Of a stretch of 59,920 nt of DNA, positions 8,099-17,404 are shown one piece after another (position 1 is the stretch's first letter; the number at the start of each line of letters is the position of its first letter). Source of the DNA: Bacillota bacterium (lineage in GTDB: Bacteria; Bacillota; Clostridia; Acetivibrionales; Acetivibrionaceae); the NCBI GenBank assembly GCA_023398495.1, contig JAEWSG010000019.1, forward strand, positions 1 through 59,920. Reading direction: 5' to 3'. The position numbers were made by a program, and so were the translations under genes. The notes beneath the pieces are model-generated. The model was not told the origin of the DNA, ran no database searches, and worked only from the letters and a program-made list of their open reading frames with translations.

Positions 8099-8125
8099 GG
8101 GACAATGTACCTGTCCCTTTGTCCC
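8099..8125. repeat. Second GGGACA...TGTCCC palindrome, at the end of the CAP gene
   Basis: GGGACA (8099-8104) and TGTCCC (8112-8117) flank 7 nt, followed by TTTGTCCC. The unit ends 3 bp before the stop codon of the CAP-domain gene. It shares the AAGGGACA/TGTCCCTTTGT words with the palindrome at 8022-8060. It may act as a transcription terminator or be a REP-like element. Confidence 0.65.
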
Positions 8126-8127
8126 AA

Positions 8128-8976
8128 TTATCGTCCAATAAATTGTTGTACTAGCATCTTGCCATATTTCGGGCTGTCAACAATTCCTACTCCCATATAG
8201 TTAAACCCTGCATTCAATATATTCTTTCTGTGACCTTCAGAGTTCATCCATGCTTTAAATGCACCTTCAACCGTTCTGTTCCCTGCAATGTTTTCCCCTG
8301 CTGTCTTAAAGCTCACTCCAAACTGTCTCATCATATCAAAAGGTGAGCCGTAAGTTGGAGACTGATGCGAAAAGTAATTGTTATCAACCATGTCTTTTGC
8401 TTTCAACCTTGCTACTTTTATAAGTTCTGCGTCAAATTGAAGTGGTCCTGCCCCTGCGTCAGCTCTCGCTTTATTTACAAGGTCAAGCAAAACCTGATCC
8501 TCCTGTGTCACTCCTGTAATTGGGGTAGTTTTTACTACGGAAGTCGCCTTTGGCGTGGCAGCTACCTTTGGAGCTGTAACTTTTGGAGCTGTGGTCTTTG
8601 TTGTAGTGCCCGTTGTTCCCTTGCCATTGGTTGTTGTTTTGTTGGTAGTTGTCTTATTAGTAGTAGATGCTGCTTTGATAAACTCTCCGGATACTGCTCC
8701 TACACATCTTGATTGTGGTTCATAGACTGCATACCAATCTCCTAATTTCCCAATAACATTTACCCATTGCCCTTTCTTAAGTACACAAACTACAGGGAAA
8801 TTTGTAGAAGGTCCCTGCCGGACGTTTAGATGCGTAGCAGTAACTACTGCTGAAGTAAAGTTTACCTTCTCAAAGGTTGGAGCAGCATTAATACTATTTG
8901 AGTCAAAACCTGTAAAGCCTAATCCCACAGTAAAAACAACTGCCAGAACAATTAATAAGACCAATTTCCTGTTCAT
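8128..8976 (-). CDS. Secreted SH3b-CAP (SCP/YkwD-like) domain protein
   Basis: The product is 282 residues with a signal peptide (about 1-30), a bacterial SH3 domain (about 42-103, containing LNVRQGPSTNFPVV), a Thr/Lys-rich linker (about 105-150), and a C-terminal CAP/SCP domain (about 158-282). The CAP domain holds the expected NKARADAGAGPL, YFSHQSP, GENIAG, WMNSEGHRKNIL and GVGIV motifs. In Firmicutes this SH3-CAP layout is found in exported or spore-coat-associated proteins (YkwD type). Its activity is not established. The start follows TTTGGAGGGAT. The gene stands alone, ended by GGGACA palindromes. Confidence 0.88.
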   Translation of the reverse strand: MNRKLVLLIVLAVVFTVGLGFTGFDSNSINAAPTFEKVNFTSAVVTATHLNVRQGPSTNFPVVCVLKKGQWVNVIGKLGDWYAVYEPQSRCVGAVSGEFIKAASTTNKTTTNKTTTNGKGTTGTTTKTTAPKVTAPKVAATPKATSVVKTTPITGVTQEDQVLLDLVNKARADAGAGPLQFDAELIKVARLKAKDMVDNNYFSHQSPTYGSPFDMMRQFGVSFKTAGENIAGNRTVEGAFKAWMNSEGHRKNILNAGFNYMGVGIVDSPKYGKMLVQQFIGR

Positions 8977-9203
8977 AATAATCCCTCCAAATCTGCATAA
9001 TTTTCCATCAGAAATAAATATTTTTTATATTTGGTTTATATAGTATTGATAATAGTATTGACATATTTAAGCGAATTATTTACATTGTGGTTCTATAAAA
9101 TAAAACTTTTTGGAAGAGACAAAACAAAAAAGCTGCCTTGCGTTTTTGGCAGCAATAATATATAATTTCTGTATTATTTATTTGAAAAGGATTTTGATAC
9201 GCT

Positions 9204-9674
9204 ATGCTAGTTGGAATTGGTCAGGATAGTCATAAATTTGACTTTGAAGATACTAACAAGAAATTAATACTTGGAGGGGTAGTTTTTGAAGATTGTCCTC
9301 CTCTTGACGGAAACAGTGATGCCGACGTTATTTTGCATTCTATTACCAATGCCATCTCCGGTGTGACATGCGTAAATATATTAGGACCTATAAGCGATGA
9401 TTTATGCCTGAACAAAGGAATAAAGGACAGCCGTGTATACCTGCAGGAAGCTATTAAATACCTTAATGGTAGAAAAATTGTACACCTTTCCATTTCTATA
9501 GAGTGCAAGATACCAAAGATTACTCCGAAAATACCAGAAATAAGAAAAAGCATCTCTGCTTTGCTGGGCATTCCTGAAAACTCTGTAGGTATTACAGCAA
9601 CTACCGGAGAAGGTCTTACGCAATTCGGACAGGGTAAAGGCATACAAGTATTCAGTTGTATAACTGCAGAATAA
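9204..9674 (+). CDS. ispF: Divergent 2-C-methyl-D-erythritol 2,4-cyclodiphosphate synthase (IspF-like)
   Basis: The product is 156 residues, the usual length of IspF, which cyclises CDP-ME 2-phosphate in the MEP isoprenoid pathway. The metal-binding DxH appears as GQDSHKF (Asp8, His10), the third metal ligand as VILH, and the C-terminal signature as TATTGEGLTQFGQGKGI. Several positions depart from the family: the histidine of the usual LAHSDGD is Asn here (GNSDAD), and the usual ALGDIG..FPD is NILGPISDD. It is therefore either a fast-evolving ispF or a paralogue. It is far from ispD (15585-16295), although the two are often adjacent. The start has AAAGGA upstream. Confidence 0.75.
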   Translation: MLVGIGQDSHKFDFEDTNKKLILGGVVFEDCPPLDGNSDADVILHSITNAISGVTCVNILGPISDDLCLNKGIKDSRVYLQEAIKYLNGRKIVHLSISIECKIPKITPKIPEIRKSISALLGIPENSVGITATTGEGLTQFGQGKGIQVFSCITAE

Positions 9675-9685
9675 AATAATGAATT

Positions 9686-11512
9686 TCATATAGGTATGGC
9701 TATTGTTATTGATGTGCCCCTTCCTTCTATGCTTTCAATGTTGATTGTTCCGCCAAATTTGCCTTTTATAGTTGAATAAGACATGTAAAGACCTATTCCT
9801 GTACCCTTTGCTCCCTTTGTAGTAATCATCTCTTTTAGCAACTTATTCTTAACTTTTTCAGGTATGCCTGAGCCGTAATCTCTAACAATAATTTCAAGTT
9901 TATCTCCTTTTTTATCAAATAACAAGTCAATCTTTCCAGGCTTTCCATTATACGCTTCTATTGAATTTGATATCAAATTGTTCAATACCTGAACAAGATT
10001 ATTAATTTCTCCCTTTACTTCCGTATCTTCATACACCCTTAGGTCTATACACATTTTGCAATGGAACTGCTTCAGCTCATGGCTCATAAGAATTTCGACT
10101 CTTTTTATAAGATCACCGACCAAAAAACTTTCCTGAGAAGACTCATTACAGTTTACAACCTGTCCTTTGACTGCCGAAATAATATCCGACATATAAGAAC
10201 AGTATGGTCTTATTCTTTTCACCCAATCCTTCATTTCTTGTGCAATCGCACGATGATCACTTTCCGTAACACTTACTTCATCTATGGAACTATCATATTC
10301 AACTGCAAGATCTTTAAGGGCTTCCAGTCCTCCGGCAATCGACATAATCGGTGTCTTGAAATTATGTGCAATACCTCCTATCAGCTGCCCTAGTGAAGCC
10401 AGTCTTTCCTGTTCCATCAATACAGAGTGTTTCTCAGAATACTTTTTATCCACTATTAAGTTGTATCTTCTTATTATTAGTATAGAAAAAATAAAACCAA
10501 GAACTAAAACACCCAGACCAACAAAAAACAGCTGGGCACCGGCACGGGTTATACCAGTAGTAATTGGTCTCACGGGAGTAAGCAAAACAACTATCCAGTC
10601 AAGATCTATTCCGTTTATCTCTTTTATCAGATTAAATGAAACAATGTAGTCCTCTTCATGAATTTTTGTATTAAAACTTCCATAACCCTGTTTTAGTTGG
10701 CCTCTAAGGTAATGAAAGAACTTAAATTCCGCAAAATGGTTATTTATAGCTCTGTCATATTGATTCATTACAAAGTTTCCGTTATTTCCTAATATGTAAA
10801 TGCTACCATTATCAGAAACATTAATATCCGAAATTAAGTTGTACAGATTTGCTTCTTTATAATTAATAAGGAGAAAACCTTGGCTATCCTTGCTTTTTTG
10901 AGTGTATATACTCTTCACCAGTGAAAATACCTGGCCATATGCTCCAGCAGTGCCATGTGTTGTTTCAACATCAGACACATGAGTATCGATCCACACTGAA
11001 TCTTTTCCCTTGGCTATTGTCTGCTTAAGAACGTAGTATGAAGAAACATCTCTTGATACTGGAGGTCTTGCTGCTCCACTGGTAATGTACTTTTTTGATG
11101 AAGTATAAACCGCTATATCTGCTAAATCACTTCTGTTTACTGCGTAGGTGTTCAGTATACTTTCTATTTTTCTGGTATACTTTTCTCTATCATGTTCATC
11201 CTCGGTATTGTTTAATTTATAAACAAGCTCAGAAAAGTTATTGTCTTTCAACATTGTAATGGACAGGCTATCCAAATTGGATAATATTGTCTCAATATTT
11301 TTTGATGTCTGCTTTACAAGCTGAATAGAACTAAGCTTGGCAGAGTTAAGTATGGAATCAGATATCATCTTAAAGGAAATAATGCCCACTACAGATATGG
11401 ACAGCACAACAATCAACATAACACCCAAGTTTAACTGCCATGCAACTTTAGACTTTTTTTCATTAATGTCCGATAGATATCCAAGGGTTTTTTTTGATTT
11501 AAAGTTTTTCAT
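9686..11512 (-). CDS. Membrane sensor histidine kinase (orphan), copy 1
   Basis: The product is 608 residues. A transmembrane helix near the N-terminus (about 28-52), a Cache-like extracytoplasmic sensor (about 60-325), a second helix (about 330-352), then the kinase core. The phospho-acceptor box is GGIAHNFKTPIMSI, an unusual variant of the HELRTP type, and the ATP-binding region has NLISNSIEAYNG, DYGSGIP and GTGIGLYMSY. It should autophosphorylate on His and pass phosphate to a response regulator, but none is nearby. Similar orphan kinases in clostridia feed Spo0A; that link is inference here. The ATG at 11512 follows GGCAGGAGTG. It shares length and layout with its neighbour at 11612-13438. 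Confidence 0.87.
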   Translation of the reverse strand: MKNFKSKKTLGYLSDINEKKSKVAWQLNLGVMLIVVLSISVVGIISFKMISDSILNSAKLSSIQLVKQTSKNIETILSNLDSLSITMLKDNNFSELVYKLNNTEDEHDREKYTRKIESILNTYAVNRSDLADIAVYTSSKKYITSGAARPPVSRDVSSYYVLKQTIAKGKDSVWIDTHVSDVETTHGTAGAYGQVFSLVKSIYTQKSKDSQGFLLINYKEANLYNLISDINVSDNGSIYILGNNGNFVMNQYDRAINNHFAEFKFFHYLRGQLKQGYGSFNTKIHEEDYIVSFNLIKEINGIDLDWIVVLLTPVRPITTGITRAGAQLFFVGLGVLVLGFIFSILIIRRYNLIVDKKYSEKHSVLMEQERLASLGQLIGGIAHNFKTPIMSIAGGLEALKDLAVEYDSSIDEVSVTESDHRAIAQEMKDWVKRIRPYCSYMSDIISAVKGQVVNCNESSQESFLVGDLIKRVEILMSHELKQFHCKMCIDLRVYEDTEVKGEINNLVQVLNNLISNSIEAYNGKPGKIDLLFDKKGDKLEIIVRDYGSGIPEKVKNKLLKEMITTKGAKGTGIGLYMSYSTIKGKFGGTINIESIEGRGTSITIAIPI

Positions 11513-11611
11513 CTCTTCACTCCTGCCATTATACTGTTCTTCCAAAAAAAGTTTTTCTATAATAGATGTTTATACCGAAAGTTTTATGGCATTTATGTTA
11601 TATTAACAAAA

Positions 11612-13438
11612 CTAATTCTTCCCTGAAAATGGTATGCTTATTGTTATTGCAGTTCCTTTTCCATTTTCACTCTCTATACTCATTGAGCCCTGGAACTTAC
11701 CCTTAATAGTTGCGTATGACATGTAGAGACCTAGACCTGTACCATTTTTACCTTTTGTTGTTATCATTTCTTTAAGCAATTTATCCTTTATATTTTCAGG
11801 TATTCCACAACCATAATCCTTTTCTACTATTTCAAGGTTATTACCCTTTTTGCTTATTATAAGCTCCACTTTTCCGTCCTCACCATTATATGCTTCTATT
11901 GAGTTGGATATAAGATTGTTCAATATCTGTACAAGATTGTTTATCTCGCCTGTAATTTTTGTATTTTCATTAACTTTTATATCTATATGCAATTCGCATT
12001 TGTTTTTCTTAAGTTCGTGGCTCATTAGTATTTTTACCCTCTTTATAAGCTCTTCCACCGTAAAGCTCTGACTTGACGAATCATTGAGATTTGTAGTCTG
12101 TCCTTTTACTGCTGACATTATATCTGACATATAGGAACAGTATGGTTTTATTTTCGCAACCCACTCTGATATTTCAGATGCAATCTCATGGTGATCCTCA
12201 CTCGTTACCTCATCATCACCTATGGAATTTTCATACTCATCAATGAGATCGCTGATGGCCTCAAGTCCACCAGATATAGACATAATCGGTGTCTTAAAAT
12301 TATGTGCTATTCCTCCTATCATTTGTCCTAGAGAAGCAAGCCTTTCTCTTTCCATGGCAATAGTATGTCTTTCAGTATATTTCTTATCCAAATTTGAATT
12401 ATAGATCCTCGTGATTACAATAGATATTATTAATCCTGCTAATATACACAAAAGTCCTATTACAATAAGATATATTCTCGCAGTTGTAATCCCTTTTGTT
12501 ATTGAAGAAACAGGTGTCATATCTACTATTGTCCACCCAAGTTCAGTTCCCTTAATCATATTAATAGTGTTATATGTTACCAGATAACTTTTTTTGTCTA
12601 TTACCTCTCTAGTACTGCCCTCCTTTTGGGTTAATACCTCATTAATAAATTCATACTCGGCTGTATGTCCGTTTAACGTCCTATCTTGTGCATTTATAAC
12701 GTAATTCCCGTCATTACTCAAAATAAAAACTCTGCTTTCATCAGAAAGCTTAATGTCTGAAATCATACTGTAAAGGTTTGATTCTCTAACATTTACCATA
12801 AGTATTCCTGCACTTTTAAGACTTATTGATGAGTATATACTTTTAATAACCGAAAACACCTGACCGTTTTCACTATGCTCATTGGTGTATTTAACATCGG
12901 ATGTATAAGTATCGAGCCATAAGGACTTCTGACCGCTCTCCCTGAAAGCTTTAACTGCATAAAACGAAGTACCGTCGTCATATGAACGCTTTGAACTATC
13001 ACCACTTGAAATATATTTATTATCGTTGGTTATGATAGCAACATCAACAATATCTTCTCTAGTCTTACAATAATTATTTAGAAACTCTTCCAGCATTTTG
13101 AGATTTACAACTTTTTCAATTTCATCATTAGAAGTACTATACTCTATAACTCTATTGGCAATTGCATCATCACGGGACATTGTCATTGAAATATCATCTA
13201 ATTCCCCTAATGCTGTTTGTATATTTTTAGCCGTTTGTTTGATTAGCTCCTTAGAATTTATAGCGGCATGTTCAAGCATAGAGTTTGAAATCATATTAAA
13301 TGACGAAAAAATTACTATAGATATAGTAACAATAAATATAAAGCCCAGAGCAATATTTATACTCCATGCACTAATCAGAGTTCGTTTTTGTGAAGCTTTT
13401 AGAGTATGGGGAAACAGCCTTTTAGCTCTAAAAAACAT
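11612..13438 (-). CDS. Membrane sensor histidine kinase (orphan), copy 2
   Basis: The product is 608 residues, a close paralogue of the downstream kinase along its full length: N-terminal helix, Cache-like sensor region, second helix (about 322-345), acceptor box GGIAHNFKTPIMSISGG, and ATPase motifs NLISNSIEAYNG, DYGCGIP, GTGLGLYMSY. The kinase halves are much more alike than the sensor halves, which suggests duplication followed by change in what is sensed. Both belong to one transcription unit or two adjacent units, with a 99-bp gap and no response regulator beside them. The start follows CTGGAGG. A CTAG-type repeat lies just upstream at 13493. Confidence 0.87.
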   Translation of the reverse strand: MFFRAKRLFPHTLKASQKRTLISAWSINIALGFIFIVTISIVIFSSFNMISNSMLEHAAINSKELIKQTAKNIQTALGELDDISMTMSRDDAIANRVIEYSTSNDEIEKVVNLKMLEEFLNNYCKTREDIVDVAIITNDNKYISSGDSSKRSYDDGTSFYAVKAFRESGQKSLWLDTYTSDVKYTNEHSENGQVFSVIKSIYSSISLKSAGILMVNVRESNLYSMISDIKLSDESRVFILSNDGNYVINAQDRTLNGHTAEYEFINEVLTQKEGSTREVIDKKSYLVTYNTINMIKGTELGWTIVDMTPVSSITKGITTARIYLIVIGLLCILAGLIISIVITRIYNSNLDKKYTERHTIAMERERLASLGQMIGGIAHNFKTPIMSISGGLEAISDLIDEYENSIGDDEVTSEDHHEIASEISEWVAKIKPYCSYMSDIMSAVKGQTTNLNDSSSQSFTVEELIKRVKILMSHELKKNKCELHIDIKVNENTKITGEINNLVQILNNLISNSIEAYNGEDGKVELIISKKGNNLEIVEKDYGCGIPENIKDKLLKEMITTKGKNGTGLGLYMSYATIKGKFQGSMSIESENGKGTAITISIPFSGKN

Positions 13439-13492
13439 ATTTTAGCCTCCAGGTCAATAAAAAGAATCAAGAATATTATAAAAAATATGAAA

Positions 13493-13575
13493 CTAGTGCT
13501 GATTATCAAAACAAAATTCTAGAACTTTGTTTTGTTAATCAGCAAAAACCCAAGATGTGAAAAGCATTAATATAT
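13493..13575 (+). mobile_element. CTAG element, partial copy A
   Basis: It begins CTAGTGCTGATT and carries the first palindrome of the element (core ATTCTAGAA), then AATCAGCAAAAA and GATGTG, after which similarity to the full copies at 38780 and 57986 fades. The right half is decayed or lost. It lies in the gap between the NatB and kinase genes. Confidence 0.75.
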
Positions 13576-13631
13576 AATTCTACATCCAGTACAAAATTTC
13601 CTCTATTTTATTGTTCAAGTTATAAAATCAA

Positions 13632-14846
13632 TTAGCTCCTAAAGAGAACTTTTTCTCTCTTGAAAAGTGAAACTGCTATTTTTAAAGATATTACAACATA
13701 AACCAACGATGAAACAAGTGCCAAAGTCAGATATGTATAATTGATATTTAAACCCAATACTATCTTAAATGCAGAAATAGTATTTAATACCGGCACAATA
13801 AACATATATAAAGGTATCTCATTAGGCTGCATTAAAATAGTAGCGTAGCCAGGAATCATTGCCACAATTATAAGAAACGACAAATAAGTTTGTGCCTCCC
13901 TGAAGGATTTCGCATAAGTACTCAACGCTATCTGAATTCCTGCAAAAGTCATTCCCATCAATACAGAAATCAGAAGAATAAACCCAATGGCAGCCCCGGG
14001 AATGTTAAACCCTGAAAACTGTGCACCTGTTCCCATTGTCATAGATTGAGGATCAATAATATATCCTAGAATCATTCCAAGTATTGAAGCTATGGCTGAT
14101 ACGAACGAAAAAAGTGTCACCGTCAGATACTTTCCCATAAGAAGTGAAGATCTTCCCGACTTTGTTGTAAGAAGTGGTTCGAAAGTATTCCTCTCTTTTT
14201 CACCTGCAATTAAATCTGTAGCAGGTGCTGTACCCCCTGCTGAAATCAGGATCACCAACATTATTGGAAGAATCATCGAAAGCATGCTTAAGTTTGTCTT
14301 CTCCTCATTTGCTATATTAGTCTCCTCAATTTTTGCAGGTTCTAAAATTTCACCATCTACACCAATGGCAGCAAGTCTTTTCGATACAATCTTGTTATTA
14401 AACTCATTAATTGCATCTGAAACAATACTGATACTTCCTTCCGACTTTGCCTGAGATTTGTCATATATCAGCTTAATAACAAAAGGTTTACCTTCATCAA
14501 GCTTAATTTTATAGTCTTTTTCAATGTCAAGAACCAAACGCACCGTTGAATCATTAATCGCAGCTATCGGATCATTAACCTCCAAAAGGGTTATGTTCTG
14601 GAAATCTGCCAGTATTTCCTTCTCAACAAGCTCTCTGATTTCCTTTGTATCAGACTCCGAACTTAAAGCAACTGTGACGTTTTGAATAATATCGTTCTGC
14701 ATGTTCTGAACACTTCCGCCTGCCAGCATGCTCAAAAGCGGGATTATTACCATAGGGACCACAATACTTGTAATTATTGTCTTTTTGTCCCTCACAATAT
14801 CCTTTACCTCTTTTAAAAATACAATCCAGATATGCTTAAGCCTCAT
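13632..14846 (-). CDS. ABC exporter permease, NatB/ABC-2 type
   Basis: The product is 404 residues. It has one transmembrane helix near residues 25-45, a large extracytoplasmic loop (about 50-170), and five to six helices in the C-terminal half, the usual layout of the NatB/YhaP branch of ABC-2 permeases. Together with the ATPase encoded just upstream it should form an exporter; in Bacillus, NatAB expels Na+, but the substrate here cannot be read from sequence. I prefer the ATG at 14846, which has TAGGTGG 5 nt upstream, over a GTG at 14855. Its start overlaps the end of the ATPase gene by 11 bp, so translation is probably coupled. Confidence 0.85.
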   Translation of the reverse strand: MRLKHIWIVFLKEVKDIVRDKKTIITSIVVPMVIIPLLSMLAGGSVQNMQNDIIQNVTVALSSESDTKEIRELVEKEILADFQNITLLEVNDPIAAINDSTVRLVLDIEKDYKIKLDEGKPFVIKLIYDKSQAKSEGSISIVSDAINEFNNKIVSKRLAAIGVDGEILEPAKIEETNIANEEKTNLSMLSMILPIMLVILISAGGTAPATDLIAGEKERNTFEPLLTTKSGRSSLLMGKYLTVTLFSFVSAIASILGMILGYIIDPQSMTMGTGAQFSGFNIPGAAIGFILLISVLMGMTFAGIQIALSTYAKSFREAQTYLSFLIIVAMIPGYATILMQPNEIPLYMFIVPVLNTISAFKIVLGLNINYTYLTLALVSSLVYVVISLKIAVSLFKREKVLFRS

Positions 14847-15588
14847 ATTTGCCACCTACCAATCTGATAAATATTTCTTCAAGTCCGTTACTACCGTATT
14901 TATTCTTGAGTTCCTCAATATTTCCGTTCTCAACAAGTTCACCTTTATGTATGATGGCAATTCTGTCACATAATTTTTCAACCTCACTCATGGTGTGGCT
15001 TGAAAACAATATGGTTTTACCAGCTTTTTTGCAGGTTCTGATAAATTCGTGTACATCCCTTATAGCACTTACATCAAGTCCCGAAGTTGGCTCATCAAAA
15101 AGCATTATATCCGGGTCATGAATAATTGACCTTGCAAACGCTACCTTTTGCTTCATACCCTTTGACAACTTTCCTGCCCTTCTGGTAATATACTCTTCCA
15201 TACCAAAAGTTTTGGCAAGGGTTTTTATTCTCTCTTTTATTTGAGCTTTACTCATATCATTTAATTCGCCAAAATATGTAATGTTTTCTTCACACGTCAA
15301 TCTGTCATACAGGCCTGTTTCCCCCCCAAAAAGGATTCCTATCTTTGACCTTACCTTTTCAGAGTCTGATACGATATCAAATCCTGCCATTGATGCAGTC
15401 CCTTTTGTAGGCTTTAACATTGTCGCCAGCATCCTCAACGTTGTCGTTTTCCCAGCCCCGTTCTCACCCAGGAGGCCAAATATTTCTCCCTTTCCAACTT
15501 CAAAACTGATCTCTTTGACAGCTGCAAAACTTCCAAATTGTTTTGTTATATTTTCAACTTTAATCAATTCCTGAACACATCCTCTCAA
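14836..15588 (-). CDS. ABC exporter ATP-binding protein, NatA type
   Basis: The product is about 250 residues with all nucleotide-binding motifs: Walker A GLLGENGAGKTTT, Q-loop region, signature LSKGMKQ, Walker B IMLFDEPTSGLD and the switch His in FSSHTM. It powers the permease encoded immediately downstream. The start is uncertain. A TTG at 15588 overlaps the ispD stop by 4 bp, while another TTG at 15567, nearer the conserved LIKVENI, has GAGGA upstream. Either way the gene is tightly packed behind ispD and likely in the same transcript. Confidence 0.87.
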   Translation of the reverse strand: MRGCVQELIKVENITKQFGSFAAVKEISFEVGKGEIFGLLGENGAGKTTTLRMLATMLKPTKGTASMAGFDIVSDSEKVRSKIGILFGGETGLYDRLTCEENITYFGELNDMSKAQIKERIKTLAKTFGMEEYITRRAGKLSKGMKQKVAFARSIIHDPDIMLFDEPTSGLDVSAIRDVHEFIRTCKKAGKTILFSSHTMSEVEKLCDRIAIIHKGELVENGNIEELKNKYGSNGLEEIFIRLVGGKYEA

Positions 15589-16295
15589 AGGTCTTCTGCC
15601 TCTACAATAGCTTCAGCAAAGATTAAATCTTCTTTTGTCGTTATCTTTATATTGTTATAGCTTCCCATAACCAATTTTGTCTTAATCCCTGCCCTCTCGG
15701 CAAGAACGGTGTCATCCGTCCCGGTAAAACTATCATTACGGGCTCTTTCGTGAGAATCCATTATTATACCATATTTAAAAGCCTGAGGTGTTTGAACAGC
15801 CCACAATGTACTTCTATCAGGAGTTGAATCAGCAAGTCCCTCGCTATTTGAAATTTTTATAGTATCCTTAACAGGAACCGCGACTGTTGACGCTCCAAAT
15901 TCTGCTGCTGCTTCAATACATGCAGCAATACTATCTTCCTCAACAAAAGGCCTTGCTCCGTCATGAATTATCACAACATCAGCCTTATCATATACTTCTT
16001 TCAATCCGTTAAAAACAGAGTCCTGCCTCGTTAAGCCTCCTGTTACAACACATTTAATTTTCTTAAAATCATAGGCATCAATTACGTTTTCCTTACAAAA
16101 TAAAATATCGTCATTATGTACTACAAGAATAATCTCGTTTATATAACCCAGAGCATCGAATTTCCCAAGAGTTCTGGCTAGTATGGGAATTCCTCTCACT
16201 TTTATATACTGCTTGTTCATAGCCATATTCATACGTGTTCCCTTACCAGCAGCTACAACCACCAGACTCGTAAATAATTTGCTTAATTTAATCAT
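15585..16295 (-). CDS. ispD: 2-C-methyl-D-erythritol 4-phosphate cytidylyltransferase
   Basis: The product is 236 residues. It joins CTP and MEP to make CDP-ME in the MEP pathway. Visible motifs are VVAAGKGTRMN (nucleotide-binding loop with the catalytic Arg), KQYIKVRGIPIL, TGGLTRQDSV, VIIHDGARPFV, VPVKDTIK, WAVQTPQAF and FTGTDDTVL, all typical. The ATG at 16295 is chosen for GGAGA 6 nt upstream. It precedes the NatAB-type genes with a 4-bp overlap and follows carD, an order common in Clostridia, except that ispF is not adjacent here. Confidence 0.92.
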   Translation of the reverse strand: MIKLSKLFTSLVVVAAGKGTRMNMAMNKQYIKVRGIPILARTLGKFDALGYINEIILVVHNDDILFCKENVIDAYDFKKIKCVVTGGLTRQDSVFNGLKEVYDKADVVIIHDGARPFVEEDSIAACIEAAAEFGASTVAVPVKDTIKISNSEGLADSTPDRSTLWAVQTPQAFKYGIIMDSHERARNDSFTGTDDTVLAERAGIKTKLVMGSYNNIKITTKEDLIFAEAIVEAEDL

Positions 16296-16660
16296 AAACA
16301 TCTCCAACTATATTAACGCAATAAAGATTTTACATCGCGCTTCAATTTCATTAATACAATAACACGAAAATCAAATTCTCCTATATATAATCATTTTAGT
16401 AATTTATATATAAAGTATACTATTATAATAAAATATACAACAAAAAAAGTAAATCAAAAATCGGGTGCATTTAATAACTGTAAATAAAAATAACATACAC
16501 CTTAAAAATCCGGTCTGACACTTCCAAGAGGCAAAATAAAAATATCTATGGCATCCCATAGATACTTCACTTTATTTCTTCCCAGCATATAAACAGTTTT
16601 AATTTCATTTTACATAAAGCTATTTACTGATTGATACTAAAAAATAATCTGCCAAGGTAA
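16296..16660. other. Intergenic region between ispD and carD
   Basis: About 365 bp, AT-rich and without a convincing frame. A perfect 9-bp stem (TATCTATGG/CCATAGATA, 16543-16564, 4-nt loop) lies downstream of carD but lacks a T run, so I do not call it a terminator. A separate ispD promoter may be present, but no clear pair stands out. Confidence 0.4.
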
Positions 16661-17140
16661 TTAAATATTTAAAAACTTGCCAATAATCTTTTCGATTTCT
16701 ATTGCATTCATGTTCTTGGCTAATACAAGTTCGCTTATAAGAATTTGCTTTGCACTCGCAAGCATCTTCCTTTCCCCGGTGGAAAGACCTTTTTCCTTAT
16801 CTCTCACCATAAGTGATCTTACAACATCAGCAACCTCATAAATATTACCGCTTTTTATCTTGACCATATTCTCTCTGTATCGTTTATTCCAGTTGCTTGA
16901 TGCACAATTGTTTCCCATTCCAAGCACAGTGAAAACCCTGTCTGCATCCTGTTCACTTATTACTTCTCTGATTCCTATCCCCTTTACATTTTTTGTAGGA
17001 ATCATAACCTTCATATCTCCTACCGGAATTCTTACAACGTAATAGCTCTGCTTGCTGCCAAGTATTTCTTTCTCTTCTATTGATTCTATGACCCCGGCAC
17101 CATGCATAGGATAAACAATTCTATCTCCTACATTATACAT
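16661..17140 (-). CDS. CarD/CdnL-family transcription regulator
   Basis: The product is 159 residues. The N-terminal CarD_CdnL_TRCF domain (residues 1-60) begins MYNVGDRIVYPMHGAGVI and binds the RNA polymerase beta subunit in characterised members. The helical C-terminal domain (about 70-159) contains SSNWNKRYRENMVKI and SGNIYEVADVVRSL. Such proteins stabilise open promoter complexes and tune rRNA and stress transcription. The ATG at 17140 follows GGAGGAGTGTAT. An earlier start at 17185 has no such site. A consensus-like promoter (17322-17350) gives it a leader of about 175 nt. Its place beside ispD and near disA matches other Clostridia. Confidence 0.9.
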   Translation of the reverse strand: MYNVGDRIVYPMHGAGVIESIEEKEILGSKQSYYVVRIPVGDMKVMIPTKNVKGIGIREVISEQDADRVFTVLGMGNNCASSNWNKRYRENMVKIKSGNIYEVADVVRSLMVRDKEKGLSTGERKMLASAKQILISELVLAKNMNAIEIEKIIGKFLNI

Positions 17141-17321
17141 ATACACTCCTCCAGTAAGCAAAAAACAACATGTTTTTACAACCACATAAAAATAAATAAG
17201 AATTTAAACATTTCTCTTTATCGACGTATGTATTAATTAATACCTCTAAAGAAATTAGAAAATTATGCGTCTGCTGCTTAAATATTTGTATAGACTTATA
17301 ACAGTAAATCCCTATAAGTTA

Positions 17322-17350
17322 AGTATACTACAATGAAAATTCAAAGTCAA
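17322..17350 (-). promoter_or_regulatory. Housekeeping-type promoter for carD
   Basis: On the minus strand TTGACT (17345-17350) and TATACT (17322-17327) are separated by exactly 17 nt, close to the sigma-A consensus. It points at carD, whose start lies about 180 nt downstream. Confidence 0.65.
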
Positions 17351-17404
17351 AAATTTTTATTCTAGCATGTGTCTAAATCTATGTCAATAACAATTTTTGC
17401 TACG

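Noticed and set aside
7929..8138. A 69-codon minus-strand frame between the CAP and Uma2 genes
   Set aside because: It runs straight through both GGGACA palindromes and has no ribosome binding site.
14836..15588. The ABC exporter as a sodium pump specifically
   Set aside because: The NatAB resemblance covers fold and layout only; no residue in view fixes the substrate, so I keep the call general.
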